Shown here one piece after another: positions 45,103-56,849 of a stretch of 64,000 bases of DNA. The notes below the pieces were generated by a model. That model was not told where the DNA came from. It searched no databases and saw nothing but the letters and a program-made list of their open reading frames with translations. The stretch comes from Geosiphon pyriformis. Taxonomy: Eukaryota; Glomeromycota; Glomeromycetes; Archaeosporales; Geosiphonaceae. Where the stretch lies: contig JAAOMT010000777.1 in NCBI GenBank assembly GCA_016748015.1, positions 128,347 through 192,346 on the forward strand, written 5' to 3'. Positions within the stretch are counted from its first letter, which is position 1. Each line of letters opens with the position of its first letter. The position numbers and the translations under genes were made by a program.

Positions 45103-45837
45103 ATGGACCTTTCAGATCAAATTTTAAAATTATCTAAACAATTATTTGAAACAATTCAAAAATCGACATCTCAAATAGAAATAACAATTGATAAAAAAGA
45201 GATACGGTACAAAAATAAGAGCAGAAAAGAAGAGGACAAGAGTTCAATTAGAACTAAACGTTTCCTCCCCTACCCACCACCCGAAAGGCAATGTGGGAGG
45301 AAAAATTGCCTTTGGGCAGAGAGTGGAAAAGAAGGAGGCAAAGAACAAAAAAAAGATTACAAAAGAAGATACTTGGTCTCCAAGCTCGAAGAAATAAAAC
45401 AAGCTTTAGCTTGTGAAACCAAACTCCCCGAAACAGGGGAGTGGACACCTAACAATATCCAGAAATGGAAAGAAAGACTTCCTCTAGCTTATTGGTTCTA
45501 CAAAATTGGAGAACAGCTTGACTTGAAAACATCATATGAAGACCTCAGCCAGAAAACATTCAACAAAAAAGCAATACAACAAGTAGAAAAATTTGTAGGG
45601 AAAAACAATCTGACCCTATATTACAAAGCAGCATACCGACTATATGCCACCTTCCAACATTGCCCAAACATACTACTGAACAGATCTATGAAAACCATAA
45701 TGGTTAACAGCATAGAATGAATAACCAATCAACAGTTTGAAGACCTACAAAAGGCAATACTCGAGGCAACAATCGAACATTACACAAATGAAGTCATGAT
45801 AACAGATATATACGGTTTTGTAGGAGCTCAATTTTAA
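45103..45837 (+). pseudogene. A+ ORF2, env-position ORF of unknown function
   Basis: ATG at 45103, 80 bases after the integrase stop and in another frame; 244 codons with one TGA (45718). N-terminal amphipathic helix MDLSDQILKLSKQLFETI; basic middle; a Cys pair near RQCGRKNCLW; then a helical C-terminal half (WTPNNIQKWKERLPLAYWFY, NKKAIQQVEKFVGKNN, ILLNRSMKTI, FEDLQKAILEAT) ending FVGAQF. Conserved in A1, A2 and, diverged, in B, so it is a real gene of the family. No membrane span or signal peptide. The upstream open frame from 44773 is a shadow of integrase. Confidence 0.75.
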
Positions 45838-45851
45838 AAAGAGAGGAATAA
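45836..45851 (+). promoter_or_regulatory. A+ polypurine tract
   Basis: AAAAAGAGAGGAATAA between the ORF2 stop and the 3' LTR. Plus-strand primer. Confidence 0.75.
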
Positions 45852-47154
<1,303 letters not shown>

Positions 47155-47474
47155 TTGGTCTCACGAGCTAAAGCTTCTTTTATTTCTTTGAGCTTGGGAA
47201 CCAAGTATCTTCTTTTGTAATCTTTTTCTTGTTCTTTGCCTCTTTCTTCTTCACCTTCTATCCAAAGGCAATTTTTCCTCCAACATTGCCTTTCGGGTGG
47301 TGGGTAGAGGAGGAAACATTTAGTTTTAATTGAACTCTTGTCCTCCCCTCTCCTGCTTTTATCTTTGTATCATATCTCTTTTTTATCAATTGTTATTTCT
47401 ATTTGAGATGTCGATTTTTGAATTGTTTCAAATAATTGTTTAGATAATTTTAAAATTTGATCTGAAAAGTCCAT
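47155..47474 (-). pseudogene. A1 ORF2, N-terminal part
   Basis: ATG at 47474: MDFSDQILKLSKQLFETI, then QIEITIDKKEI-stop (TGA from CGG/CGA), a basic stretch and RQCWRKNCLW with the same Cys pair as A+. Ends LKEIKEALAR at the insertion point; the remainder is at 36286-36718. Confidence 0.75.
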
Positions 47475-47554
47475 GTTGAAATTTTTATCGTTTCTTGCTG
47501 TTTTTCAGATGCTATATATATTTGAATTTCCCAATTTAATTTGTTGCACATTGT

Positions 47555-48740
47555 TTAGGTTTCAATGATGATGATTGGTTTCAGATCTTGTGGTATATTT
47601 TCTGGTCTAATTAATAAAATTTGTGTTTCTAGTTGAGATACTGATGATGATAATTCCTGTTTTGCATGATAAATTTTTAACTGATTTTTATGTGTTACTT
47701 TCTTTAAAATCTTGTCTTCTAATTGTAGTTTGTAAGCTCTATTTCCTAAAGCTTTGTGTATATGGAATGGATCATTCCACTTTGGGTCAAACTTTCTACT
47801 CCACTGTTTCTCAGCTTTTGTACGATGTAACAGTACTTGGTTTCCAATCTTGAATTCCATTGGTTGTTTAGATAGGTGATTGTCATGTCTTTTTTTTTGT
47901 TGTTTTGGGCATTACTAATGTTATTAGCTGCTGTTCTTCAATTGTTTTCTAACATTTCTATTAGCTGATACATTTTGTGATACAAGGTAGCTTTAAAATT
48001 CTCTTCAGTAATTGTTTCTGTTGAGTAGAACAATATTTCTTGTTCAATAAGTAACATAGCTTTCTTTCCATAGACTAGTTCAAATGATGTGAAATGTGTC
48101 ATATTTTGTTTTATTGTTTGGTATACAAAGAGTACTAAAGGTATGAATAGGTCCCATTCTTGTTCGTTTTCTTGACTTATTTTTGCTAGTGCTTTACATA
48201 ATGTTCAGTTAAACTGTTCTACCAGTTCATTAGTTTGTGGGTGGTATGGTAACAATAAAGGACATTTTATACCAAACCATTGGCTTAATTCTGTTAACAT
48301 TTTATTGACGAAATGCATTCCTTGATTGGATAACAATTCTTTCAGACATCTATGTCAGCAAATTAGGTCTTAATGTACAAACTCAGCTACTGTTTTGGCA
48401 TCAGCCACTTAAATTGCTCTGGCTTCTGGCCATTTTGTAAGATAATCAACAGCTACAGCAATATACCAATTTCTTTTGAATATAATTGAGAGAAGACCAA
48501 CCAAATCAATTCCAATTCTATCAAATGGATTTCCAATTAAAATGGGTTGAAGTGGTTCTGTTGATCTTGCTCCTCCTCTTTGCTGGCATGCATCACAATT
48601 GAGCATGTATTCGAAAATGTCTTTGTATATTATTGGCTAATAGTATAAATTTAGTGTTTTTTTGAGGGTAGCATCTTTGTTAAAGTGTCCTAATGTTGGA
48701 TCTAAGTGCATGCTATATAGTATAGTTTCTTTTTTACTGT
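47555..48740 (-). pseudogene. A1 integrase
   Basis: C-terminal piece 47555-47860 is fully open (MEFKIGNQVLLHRTKAEKQW...PIIIIET-stop). Core piece 48409-48606 has CDACQQRGGARSTEPLQP, FDRIGIDLVG (first Asp kept) and DYLTKWPEARAI. The second Asp is Asn (LLSNQG near 48330). The Glu is kept in ELVEQFN. Confidence 0.85.
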
Positions 48741-48959
48741 CTTTGATTAGTCATTGTGAGGTGAAATGGTTTCGGCATTCTCATCAATATAGTTGGTTGT
48801 CTTGAATAAAATAATTTTGGGCTTGTTTTCTTATGGGTACTTTGTTCCTGTTGAGATAATATCTCCTTGAAACGTAATGTTGATAGGTACTAATGTAGTT
48901 GTTAATAAGTGAGTGTGTCCATGGGTCTGGGATTAGGTTTGTGGCATCTTCGACAAACT

Positions 48960-49463
48960 GTCAGCATTGGTGTTCTTGGATTCTTCTTTGTAATGGACTT
49001 TGAGTGAGAATTGTTGCAGATAAGTACTCCATCTTGCATATTTTCTTTCTAATTGTGGATTATTGAGTAACTAAATAAGTTCTTTGTGATTGGTATATAG
49101 ATTAAATAGTTGACTGAAGTAATGTTTTCAAGTCTGTATGGCCCAATAAATGGCAAGACATTCCAGATCTGTTGTGCTGTAATTTTTTTCTGCTGGGCTC
49201 ATGCTGCGACTGGTATAAGCAACTGGATGTTCTCTATTGTCTAGTCCTATCTGGGATAATACTGCTCCTAGAGCATTTTTTGAGGCGTCCGTAGCAACAA
49301 TAAACCATTTAATAAAATCTGAGTAGATTAGGATTGAGAATGTGATCAATCACTGCTTGAGATAGTCAAATGCTTTCTGTTGATCTTCCTTCCACAAGTA
49401 TGGTACATATTTAGACAATAATTGATGAAGTGGTTTTGCAATGTTTGAGAAACTTTTGACAAA
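48960..49463 (-). pseudogene. A1 RNase H
   Basis: Open 49128-49349: WFIVATDASKNALGAVLSQIG, DLECLAIYWAIQT. Then YTNHKELI (Asp to Asn) near 49085 and KNTNADSLSKM near 48960. Normal Ty3/gypsy layout. Confidence 0.8.
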
Positions 49464-50177
49464 TTAACAATAATATCCTGCCAATCCTAAAAATTCTTGT
49501 AATTCTCTGAGATTGATTGGGGCTAGAAAATTCTTGACTTTTTGTACTTTATCTGGATCGGGTTTAACTCTATCCTTGCCGATTACATGTCCTAAGAACT
49601 TTAACTTGGTTTTTCCAAAGAAGTACTTCTCAGAATTGAGTTTCAATCCAGTACTATGAAGACATTCGAAAACTTGTTGCAGATAGAGCAAATGGTCATC
49701 GAATGTTTTGGAGAACACATTTGTGTCGTCTAAGTAGACTACTACTGATTTCTAAAGGATTCCTTTGTATACTACATCCATCAGGCATTGAAACATGACA
49801 GGAGCATTACAAAGTCCAAAAGGCATTACATTAAACTCAAAGTTTCCGTTTTAAGTAGTAAATGCTGTTTTTTTTTTGTCTTTGGGGTCCATTTCAACTT
49901 GCCAATAACCACTTGTTAGATTTAATGATGAAAACCATTTCTTTTTTTCTAGATTGTCCAGAATTTTTTGGATAAGGGGAATGGGATAACTATCTCCTCG
50001 CGTGATGTTATTTAATTTTTAGTAATCTATGCAAAATCATACTTTTCCATTTTTCTTAGTGACTAGGACTACTAGAGAAGACCAAAGACTTAATAATTCT
50101 TTGATTAGGCTGTTATCAAACATCCGTTGCACTTCTTGCTTAATTAGGTTATTGCCAGATGGGAGTACGCAGTAAGC
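49464..50177 (-). pseudogene. A1 reverse transcriptase
   Basis: Fingers LVTKKNGKV.FCIDY; motif A reads SSLNLTSGYWQ (Asp to Asn, near 49900); FNVMPFGLCNAP; catalytic box VVVYLDDTNVF near 49735, with GACGAC intact; then 49464-49718 FSKTFDDHLLYLQQVFE...FFGKTKLKFLGH, FLGLAGYYC. Stops separate the parts. It complements the damage in A+, A2 and B, which keep motif A but lost the second Asp of the box. Confidence 0.85.
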
Positions 50178-50750
50178 TCATTGCTTAATCAGTCGAGTGT
50201 CTTCTGTATCAATCTGATGCTTTATGATGTTGGTGCATCCAAACTCATTTTCGTTGGCAAAGACATCAGCATGCTGATTCAGAAGGACTTTAAGTTGCAT
50301 TTGTTGCAGAGTACTTAAGTTTCTTAAATTCAATTTATTGATCTCTTTTGGTGTAAACAAGTAACTTTCTTTTGACAAATTCCATACTTGTAAGGTAATG
50401 TTGCAGAATAAGAATAATTGTGCGAAGTCTGGAATGGACTGGGGTTTTTCAGGATTCTGAATATCTGCGAATATGGAACCAACAAGGATCCCTTTGGGAA
50501 TTTTAATAACATCTTCTGTCGAATTGTGGATGAAAATTTTGAAGTGTTTATGGACTTTGGCCAGTAGGTATAGATTAGCAACATCAGCTAGAGAACAGAT
50601 TTTGGGACTGGCTTCAAATAACAGGGCTTGATCTTGGATTTTTCGATTCACCTTGAGAATGTATTGTTGGTATGAGGGAATGGAGATGACAATATTGGTG
50701 TAGATAAATTTTACCTGGTCACTGTCTTCTTCCGTGAAATTAACTGGTAT
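50178..50750 (-). pseudogene. A1 dUTPase-RT linker and RT N-terminus
   Basis: Part of one long open frame (50178-50942). Contains NRKIQDQALLFEASPKIC, AKVHKHFKIFIHNST, GILVGSIFADIQNPEKPQSI, PDFAQLFLFCNIT, then LQQMQLKVLLNQHADVFANE, the segment that begins Ty3/gypsy RT. The frame closes at the end of TRLIKQ (TGA at 50175). Confidence 0.7.
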
Positions 50751-51200
50751 GTTTCCTTTTCCACTTGATCCAAACCTGTTGATTTCTCGGACAGTAAGAC
50801 CTAATTCTTTTTGGGTTGTTATCGGGGTCAATTGGAGTATTTTGACTAGGGGTAAGAAGATAGTTTGGGCAATCTTTTCTTGTGATTCTATTTTGTAGGA
50901 TCTGTTTGAATTGTTCTGTAGCATCATGATAATGTTCTCCATGTAACTGGCATCAATAATTCCTTTTTTTACATTGATTTCTTTCTTGGCTAAACTAGAT
51001 CGAAAGGCAACTTATACCATTGTACTAACAGGAATTTCTAACGCTATCTTAAGATCTAGTTTTACAAGGGAATGTGGGGTTATAATGATGGGTGATTGTT
51101 CAGGGTATTGTAAGTCAAAACCAGCATCGGTGTCATGTACTCTTTTAGAGCAGATTTTTTCCTCGTTGTCACTGTACCATTTTAGCTCTAGTTTTTTAGA
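50751..51200 (-). pseudogene. A1 dUTPase domain
   Basis: Motif 1 DTDAGFDLQYP (in 51012-51347), one TAA at 51012, motif 2 RSSLAKKEI, motif 3 KGIIDASYMENI (Asp and Tyr kept), motif 4 QEKIAQTIFLPL, motif 5 REINRFGSSGKG. All five motifs are present with catalytic residues; a single Gln to stop separates motif 1 from 2. Together with B it shows that the domain belonged to both families before they split, or was exchanged between them. Confidence 0.85.
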
Positions 51201-51289
51201 TAAGTCGGGATATGTGAGATACTGTTCTGTTTCAGTATCTTTAGTTGGATCTTGAAATGACATGTCCTTGGTGATCAATATTTTTTTTT

Positions 51290-51965
51290 CTTCAGGCTCA
51301 AGTAGTTCGGTGATTGGAAACAGTATTCTTGGAAGCAGATTGAACATGAGATCACATTTGTCACAGTACTAAAAGTAACAGGGAATCAAACAGTGATTGC
51401 ACAGTTTGGTATTCAAATTGGCTAATCTTTGCTCTTGTTCTTCTCGAGTCAAGACCAATTTCTGATATTGGTTCTGAAATGTGTCTGGGTTATCCATAAT
51501 AAAATTGTCTGCAGAGTAGTTAAGTCTATTATATTCAGGCATCCAGAGGTTATTCTTGATTTCTTGTATTTTTTTGGGTGTGGTGCCTTCAGCTTTGGTG
51601 CTTGTTATTCTCCAGATTTTGTGGTCATTGTGTAAATAACCATTTAATCTATTGAGTGCTTGTTTCCAAGTGTTCTTGATGGAAGTTTCCTTTCGTAACC
51701 AATTGTTGATTAATATGGTGTATTGACAAGCCTTGTTGCATGTTTTTCTTTTATCAGACACATTATTCCAAAGTTTTTCATTGGGCAGGATCTTGCCATA
51801 TGCAAGGCACGGCATGTTGTCCTACTTGCCTTGTCATTTTGGTCGTCCAAATATTTCCAGTAAACAAGGTTTGCAGTAGTATTTAGGTGGTGGGCCATTC
51901 TTCATTGTCTCTGATATATGTGCCCATAGTGGATAGCTTCTTTCCACAATCAATACATATTAGTC
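51290..51965 (-). pseudogene. A1 Cys-rich putative zinc module
   Basis: Near 51955 CIDCGKKLSTMGTYI; then YYCKPCLLEIFGRPK; the open piece 51369-51815 gives PCLAYGKILPNEKLWNNVS, CNKACQYTILINNW, and NTKLCNHCLIPCYF. One CXXC became CLAY. The lysine codons GGAAAGAAGC here show the unshifted form of the A-run in A+. Confidence 0.7.
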
Positions 51966-52239
51966 TTGGAGGTTGGTAAAATAGATTTCTTTGGTCTAAA
52001 GTTATGTATTCTATTGATAATAATTAGAGCTCTTTTTCAGCTCTGCCTTTTTTTTTTCTTCTCAGGTTGGTGGTGGGGGTAGTTCAGTTCAATAATCATT
52101 TACCCATGAAACCTGATAGGTCTCAATGGTTGGTGACAGTGGTATGTCTTTGAATTCAATAAGAAGTTCCTCAATATGTTGGGTTTTAAAGTGTCCGCAT
52201 GTAGCTGGAACTTGGACATGCTGTCCATTGAATGTGAAT

Positions 52240-52776
52240 TAAAGTTTTTGGGTGTTCCAGTCAAAAGTAGCATTGGCTTTTGACAACCAATTGTTTTCTA
52301 CTAGAGCTTGATATTGAGTAGCTTTCATGATAAGTACTTTGGTAGGGATCTGAATTCCATTAATCTCGAAGGGGAAGTTGTCAATTTTTCCTATTGAGAT
52401 TTTTGTGTTTCCATCTGCTGTGATGATCTGGGCAGTAGTAGCACAGTCTACTCAGTGACCTAGTTGGTCTATGAGCTGCTTTGTGATTATGCTACCAGCT
52501 GATCTGTTATCCAGAATTAATTTAATGTCCTATTCTTTCAACTCTGGCATTGGTGTATAAGGCTGTTATTGGTTTATCCTGATTGATGGCTGCTCTACTA
52601 AAAAGGCTATGAGTATTCAAATTATTGATGTCAAAAGGAAATATGGTGGCTAGGGTGGTGTCTTTGGTAATAGTGGCTGGTGGGATATTGTTTTTTGTTT
52701 GCTTGGAAGATTGGGAGATTTGTTCTATATTTTCCCTTTCCACAGGTGTAGATTTGTCAAAACTCTGGTCTTCCAT
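52240..52776 (-). pseudogene. A1 aspartic protease
   Basis: The open piece 52522-52776 carries the pre-protease sequence and ALYTNARVERIGH; after an indel LILDNRSAGSIITKQLMDQLG (near 52515). The GxDWL strand is ENNWLSKANATFDW near 52290. The active-site Gly is changed (DSG to DNR). Confidence 0.75.
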
Positions 52777-52859
52777 AAGACTAAGATAAGAAGCTTGATT
52801 CGAGTATCCAGTTGGTGTTGGTCAAAATTGGGCAGAACCATGAGGAATTGGTTGAGATG

Positions 52860-54699
52860 GTTCATTGTTGGTTTGCACCTAATTGTTGTTGGAATTTCTC
52901 CATCCCTGATTATAGTCTATGGCTTGAGATTTGGATGGGCTGTAAGGGGAAGTTTGATAGTAAGGAATTGTTTGTGTCATTGGTGGTGATTGATAATAAT
53001 TCTGGGGTGATGGTTGAATGTACAGAACTTGTTGTGTATATTGGGGTGGTTAATTCTGAGGTATGGAATATTGGGGTACTATGCTTTGCTGATATCTGAA
53101 TTGCTGGTATTGGTTCTCCTGATTTTGGTCCATTATCTTTTTTCTGCAGTCACAGGCAATGTGTTCAGATTTCTGGCAGTAGTAACAGTTGTAGAGATCA
53201 GATCTCCAAGGTTGTTGTTGTTGCTGATGGTTTTGTTGCTATGGATATCTGCTGTTGTTGTTATTTTCTCTCTGTTGTAGTGGTTAATAAGTTTCTGTGC
53301 TTCCGACTAAGAATTCCTCAATTTTCTGAGTTAATTTTTTACTTAATTGGGTTATCTTTGTGTCAATGTCAGAGGTTCCATTAATGACTAAATTAACAGT
53401 TTAAGTATGGTTTGCTTCTTGCTTGGCTGACTCAAAATCACGAACGAGAATGACTGCTTCTTATAGGTTTGCCAGATGGCGAGATCATACGGATCTTAGA
53501 AGACTGCTCCTTAGTCCTTTTACAAATTGATTGAGGACTTGCACAGTGGTATAATAATTCTGCTCAATGGCTAGGATTTGTTGAAAAATCTGATTGAATC
53601 TTCTGAGATAAATAATTACTACTTCATTGTTTTGTTTTATTATACTGAATTGATTTTGCAATCGGATAAGTGTATTAGGGTCACAGAAGTATTGTAGAAA
53701 TGCGAATTTAAACTCTGTAAAGGAGATAGGCTTCTTTGCAAGGCTTTGATACCACAAATTGGTGGTTCCGGTCAGAAAGAACAGCAGTGCCTGAATTGTA
53801 TGGTTGTTATTCTAACTGTTAGCAGTAATTGCTTTCTCAGTGTCATCTTCTTCACCAGAGAATTTTTCCAATTTAGCAATATCCCAGTAAGCCATGATCC
53901 AGTTAATGGGTGGGGTGTTACTGATTATGTTTAAGGGGATTGGTGTCTACATATTCGAGTGTTTTCTGAGTGCTAATGCTGGTTGTTTCCCTTTGTTGCT
54001 TGAACCAATAGGTTGTAGAATAGTTGTTCCTTCCATCAGAAAAGATGCTGATTCTATTGGGTTTTGTGCTGGTGGCTGTTCCCAAATTGACATGTTTCCT
54101 TCTGGTTGACTGGCTGCTGGAGTAAGATTTCCAAACAGCGATCCATATTCTTCTAGTAATTTGTTCCAACTTTGTTAATTCCAAGGGTGTGAGTTTTCAG
54201 GAGTTTGTGGTGTTTCTAACTGGGTTTCTGGGGGTGGGTTGAATACAATTCTACTTTGGGGTGTCTGATGGTATAATGGAGTTGTTGGGGAAAGGATCCT
54301 TAGTTTCTTGTTGACTGTGAATTTGTCTTGGGCAGTTGTGGGATTATTGGATCCATACTCATATTCCTCTGGATCAGATTCTACTGGTTGTTGTACTTGA
54401 GGGAATCATTTTGTCATGTAGTGTTTAATGTCCATATTGACTATGCATAAGGTTTTAGCAATTACTCAAGTAGTAGTAGTTGTTAAGTACCTTAGTAAGC
54501 TTTGATGAATTTGTTCTTCAAGTTTTCCTGTGTCTATTGCATGGCCTAGCAAGCAGTTGATTTTTGCATTAATATAGTTGCAAAAGTCACTTTCTGCAAT
54601 GGTGGTTTCTGCTGATATTCCTAGATCTTTTTGAAAGTACTGAAATAGTGCTTTTCTGTATGAGGAGTGGTCCTTTTCTATTGTTTCAATAGTCACCAC
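52860..54699 (-). pseudogene. A1 gag
   Basis: Starts best at GTG 54699 (AAAGTGGTGACT); open to 54466 (VTIETIEKDHSSYRKALFQYF, FCNYINAKINCLLGH). The core is in 53485-53757 and just upstream (KLEKFSGEEDDTE, WYQSLAKKPISF, FCDPNTLIRLQNQFS). CCHC knuckle CYYCQKSEHIACDC near 53190. Gln-rich around the knuckle. Stops are few compared with A2. Confidence 0.85.
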
Positions 54700-54741
54700 T
54701 TTTGTGTATTTCTGGGGTGCTCTGTCTCTGTGGATTTATAA

Positions 54742-54758
54742 CCTTACAGAAAGCACCA
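54742..54758 (-). promoter_or_regulatory. A1 primer-binding site
   Basis: Minus strand TGGTGCTTTCTGTAAGG, two transitions from the A+ site. Confidence 0.75.
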
Positions 54759-54760
54759 AA

Positions 54761-55157
54761 TGTTACAGGTAAACTTGGTGGGTATAAGAAATGGTAATGT
54801 TTGGTGCTCTCAATTATTGATGATATGTCTTCCACATAATTTTGTTGGCTTAGTCTTAATTATCAATTTTTGAAGATCTATTCCTGAATGTGAATTTACC
54901 CATTGAGTTCTTTTGTTATATGGTACAGAGTTTGTTTTTCATTGATTGCAATGTTTTCCATAAATGTGAGCTTTCTTTTCTGAGCTAACAAGTGCAGTCA
55001 TTAGGGTCTGGTATTGTCTTTTTGCCCTTCTGGTAAGTTAACAAGATAATGTTAATATCCAAAACTTAGGAAGAGCTTTTCTCTTTTACCAGGCTATCAC
55101 AAAGTCTATTCTCAGACAGTCAATTTTACTATGTTGCTGCTCCACAAAAAAAATAAG

Positions 55158-55209
<52 letters not shown>

Positions 55210-55835
55210 TAAATTAGTATCATCAATTGCCATAATCAAGAGCAATTGGTTCAAATCATTGATTGTTTGAGATGGTTATGCTAAGAGCATCTGTCCTAAA
55301 ACGAAGATACGAGACAAAGGTTAATTCACGTAAATTCCACGAAGTTTGGGAACATAAATTTGTGACTCTAATTTCTTTAATAATTGGTTTATTTCAGAAG
55401 ATAAAATAGGGAGGATAATAAATAATGAAGAAGTATGGATATTTGATTCTTGTCTAAAAGTTCATATCTATTTGTCTGTCTGCCTTTTCCAACTTCTACA
55501 ACTACTTGCTTTTATACATTCTTTTGGTTTTACAGGATTGCTTTCAATTGTCTTGCTATTACTAGCTATTGCTTTGTTATTTCTGTTATTGCTTTGTTTT
55601 TCTATGTTATCGCTAGTTATTCTATGTTATAACATGTTATCTGACATTATTACATGTTATTTTGTGTTATCCTGCATTATAATACGTTATCCTATGTTAT
55701 TGCATGCTATTCTGTGTTATCTTGCATTATAACATATTATCCTATATTATAATACATTATCCAACATTATTGCACTATTTTGTGTTATGTCATGTTTCTT
55801 CATAACTTTGAATCAGTTTTTCTATTCGGGTAACA
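54761..55835 (-). repeat. A1 5' LTR (1075 bp)
   Basis: Plus-strand ends TGTTACAG at 54761 and GGGTAACA at 55828-55835. Poly-A tract 55155-55207; hairpin 55224-55248 (sense CAATTGC/GCAATTG, loop TCTTGATTATG); TATA about 55509-55516; GTTAT/ATAAC array 55600-55770. It interrupts A3 at 55836. Confidence 0.9.
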
Positions 55836-55959
55836 TCAGTAGTAGTGATGTGTCTTTGAATTCAATAAGGGGTTTCTTAGTATGTTGGGTTTTAAAATGT
55901 CTGTATATAGCTGGAACTCAGGCATGCTGTTTGTTGAATATGAGTTAAAGTTCTTGGGT

Positions 55960-56300
55960 GTTCTAGTCAAGAGTAGCATTGGCTTTTGACAACCAATCAT
56001 TTCCTACCAGAGCTTGATATTGAGTAACTTCCATGACAAATACTTTGGTAGAGATCTGGATTCCGTTAATTTCGAAGAGGAAATTGTTAATTTCTCCTAT
56101 TGGGATTTTTGTGTTTCCATCCGCTGTAATAATCTGGGTGGTAGCAGTATAGTCTACTTGGTGACCTAGTTGGTCCATGAGCTGCTTTGTGATTATGCCA
56201 CTGGCTGATTTGCTATTCAGGATTAATTTAATGTTTATTTCTCCAACTTTGGCACTGGTGTATAGGGCCATTATTGGTTTATACTAATTGATGGCTGCTC
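55960..56300 (-). pseudogene. A3 aspartic protease
   Basis: Open 55963-56271: ALYTSAKVGEINIKLILNSKSASG (DSGS to NSKS), ITKQLMDQLGHQVDYT, LVGNDWLSKANATLD. Otherwise well preserved; the active site is destroyed by G to A changes. Stop replaces the Trp after the last strand. Confidence 0.85.
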
Positions 56301-56849
56301 CATTAAAAAGACTGTGGGTGTTCAAATTATTGATGTTAAAAGAAAATATGGTGGCTAGGGTGGTGTCCTCGGTAATAATGGCTGGTAAGATATTACTTTT
56401 TACTTGCATGGAAGGTTGAGAGATTTGTTCTACATCTTTCTCTTCCCCAGGTGTAGATTTATCAAAACTCTGGTCTTCTATGAGACCAAAATAGGAAGCT
56501 TGATTTGGGTATCCAGTTGGTGCTGGTCAAGATTGGGCAGGATCACAAGAGATTGGTCGAGATAGTCCATCGTTGGTTTGCATTTGATTGTTGTTGGAAT
56601 TACTCCATCTTTGATTATAGTCTATAGCTCGAGGTCTGGGCTGGCTGTAGGAGGAAGTTTGATAGTGAGGGATGGCTTGTGTCATTGGCGGTGATTGATA
56701 ATAATTCTAGGACAGTGATTGAGTATATGGGACTTGTTGTGCATACTAGGACAGTTGATTTTGAGGTATGAAATATTGGAACACTATGTTTTGCTAATAT
56801 CTTGGTTGCTGGTATTAATTTCCTTGATTTTGGTCCATTATCTTCTTTC

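Larger units (their letters stand above)
47155..55835 (-). mobile_element. A1: family-A retrotransposon, minus strand (rest at 36184-36718 and 24959-25962)
   Basis: 5' LTR 54761-55835, PBS, gag, protease, Cys module, dUTPase, RT, RNase H, integrase and the start of ORF2, where A+ interrupts it at 47155. It was inserted in the protease-end region of A3. RT catalytic box YLDD is intact, the only such copy here, but motif A and the second integrase Asp are lost. Confidence 0.88.

Noticed and set aside
45103-45837. Envelope (errantivirus-like env) in ORF2
   Set aside because: No signal peptide, no transmembrane segment, no Cys-rich ectodomain; basic and helical composition.
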